Shown here: in pieces, positions 62,519-64,000 of the stretch | Layout of the letters: the number at the start of each line of letters is the position of its first letter | Position numbering within the stretch: the stretch's first letter is position 1 | Origin: Stemphylium vesicarium | Lineage: Eukaryota > Ascomycota > Dothideomycetes > Pleosporales > Pleosporaceae | DNA: 64,000 bases | Assembly (NCBI GenBank): GCA_004380135.1 | Contig: QXCR01000140.1 | Location: 1-64,000, forward strand | Reading direction: 5' to 3' | Translations under genes and position numbers: made by a program | The notes under the pieces: model-generated | Seen by the model: only the letters and a program-made list of their open reading frames with translations | Told to the model about the DNA's origin: nothing | Database searches by the model: none

Positions 62519-64000
62519 ATGAAGCTTCTGAAGCTACTTGAAGTCGTTGCGCTCATCTTTTCTGATGCCATCTCTGCCCAGTAAATCACGACGATAACAC
62601 CTCCTGGCTGTCGAAAGCTCCGTACCGATGCCGACTGGCCCAGCATCTTGGCGTGGAGGGCGGCACTCCCAGGTGTCACCGCAACTAATGGGACTGACAA
62701 GCACGGCCCCACCTTTGACTATCAGCTGCAAGCTAAGTCATTCGAAGACGTGTAGAGAGCTGTCTGATTCGCAAAGGAGCACGACATCCGTCTAGCTGTT
62801 CTAACGACGGGCCATGACTAACTCATGCGTAGCGATGCTGGCTCTGGACTACTGCTCGATCTGTCGTTGTTCCAAAGCTCTCACGTCATGCCTTCATACA
62901 CAGTTACGAAGGAAGGGCTTCCCATGCTAGCAATCGACGCGGAACCGAACGTGATAACGCCCATCGAAGGCGCGCAAGCTGCAGTCTCATTTGGACCGGC
63001 TCTTGCGGGTTTACCGCTCAACGTCGCGATTTCTGATTCTGGGTTTTTCTCTGTCAGTGGTGGTGCTGGCAATTACTTTTGCACTTCGATTAGAGTTTCG
63101 CTCTTGTGCTGACAACCATAGGTGGCGTCGCAGTAGGAGGAGGCTGGGGGCAGAACGGTGGTTATGGTCCACTTACTGCCCAGTACGGCCTCGGAGTCGA
63201 TCAATGGCTTGAAGCATTAATCATTACACCCGATGGCGAACTACGAGTTGCAAACTCTAAAGTGAATGCCGATCTGTTCTGGGCCATTCGCGGTGGTGGT
63301 AACGGCACCTTCGGTGTCGTTGTGCAGGCGACTTGGAAAGTCTATCCAGTCGTCCCTATCACTGGATTCAACTGGTACATCAACTCCACACTCGAGGCAT
63401 CTGAACTGGAGCCCGGAACGTTCCCCACTTATGTCGCGTTTCGACAGCTTCTGAGCGAAGCTCGCGGGCTATATGAGAAAGGTATCAGCTTGACATACTA
63501 CATGTGGCCAACGCACGTTCGAGTCTTTGCTATTCATCCAGGAGCGCAGGCTGGAATCCACAAAGCGAACGCTATCTGGGGTCCAATCCTATCAAATATT
63601 TTCTCACCACCTGGCATCACTCCTTTCCAGACTCGTGCTTACGAGTTCAGCAACTACAGAGAGTCCTTCGAAGGAACGTATGGTGAACTTGTACCGCAGC
63701 CGACAACGGCGAATTGTGTCACATGATAGCCGCCTCTTGAGCGCAGAGCACCTCACAAGCCCAAATATCACAGCAGCATTCAGGTCAACAGGGGGTTCCG
63801 TTGGTGTGCAACTCATAGCACCAGGACCACGATTTGGAAACGGAAGCGAGACATCAGCGAACCCAGGATGGAGGAAAGCCGTGGCGTTGATCGTTTCCAC
63901 GAGGGCAGAGGGATTGAATGCCGACGGATTGAGAGATTTAGCGCCAAACATGGGCACTTATATCAACGAGGTAATTACAACTACCTCTATCTCAAGGGGA
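62519..64000 (+). pseudogene. FAD-linked (berberine-bridge-type) oxidoreductase gene, broken and cut by window edge
   Basis: ATG at 62519 starts a signal peptide (MKLLKLLEVVALIFSDAISA). Four in-frame stops follow in one frame: TAA 62582, TAG 62753, TGA 62765, TAA 62819. Each sits where Gln or Arg fits the family (for example AKEHDIRLAVLTTGHD, then stop, LMRSDAGSG, the FAD-binding PCMH stretch). Exon 1 ends ...FSVSGGAG; a 53 bp GC-AG intron (63069-63121) leads to GGVAVGGGWGQNGGYGPLTA and GVDQWLEALIITPDGELRVA, DLFWAIRGGGNGTFGVVV. Near 63720 a 1-base shift moves the frame to RLLSAEHLTSPNITAAFR..., which continues to the edge. Intact homologues are secreted flavin oxidases, often in secondary-metabolite clusters. 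Confidence 0.9.

Overview
The window is nuclear DNA of a filamentous ascomycete (Pezizomycotina; Dothideomycetes is my inference). Genes are split by short 44-65 bp introns with GT(A/G)NGT donors, CTRAC-like branch points and YAG acceptors. Families include a GAF-type hybrid histidine kinase, DUF2011, DUF3632, DUF1996 and HET proteins and plant-cell-wall enzymes. I rebuilt exon structures by hand; all spliced models stay in frame to the stop.

Layout. 1-3.7 kb is a decayed edge: the 5' part of a pogo/Fot1-like transposase, a broken DUF3632 gene and a frameshifted unknown gene. 3.8-31 kb is mostly intact core genome: a DUF2011 protein divergent from a cytosolic hybrid histidine kinase; a secreted amidohydrolase; a CorA-like membrane protein; an MFS exporter; mitochondrial GABA transaminase; a large Lys/Pro-rich nuclear-type protein with a coding-like in-frame extension past its stop; XRCC4/Lif1 (NHEJ) head-to-head with Byr4 (septation/mitotic-exit GAP subunit); and a WD40 protein. 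15.0-18.3 kb is gene-poor and holds a 153 bp foldback element.

31-35.6 kb is a repeat-rich gene desert: four diverged ~100 bp direct repeats, an 18-19 bp minisatellite, an array of short hairpins whose stems differ in sequence but still pair, and a wrecked secreted SGNH/GDSL hydrolase gene.

35.8-64 kb is accessory, nutrition-related territory: secreted PL1 pectate lyase, secreted amidohydrolase-3, GH43 beta-xylosidase/arabinofuranosidase divergent from an MFS sugar transporter, secreted DUF1996 protein, a dead AidB-like acyl-CoA dehydrogenase, a two-exon orphan, an MFS transporter followed by an SDR, an alpha-glucoside-type MFS permease, a HET-domain gene, and a dead FAD/berberine-bridge-type oxidoreductase running off the right edge. 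The GH43-transporter pair fits pentose release plus sugar uptake.

A common thread is gene death by nonsense codons explainable by C-to-T (or G-to-A) transitions, as expected from repeat-induced point mutation (RIP) or its leakage, mixed with single-base indels. The strongest candidates for something undescribed are the hairpin array at 33.5-33.8 kb with the adjoining repeats, and the in-frame extension at 20.6-20.9 kb.
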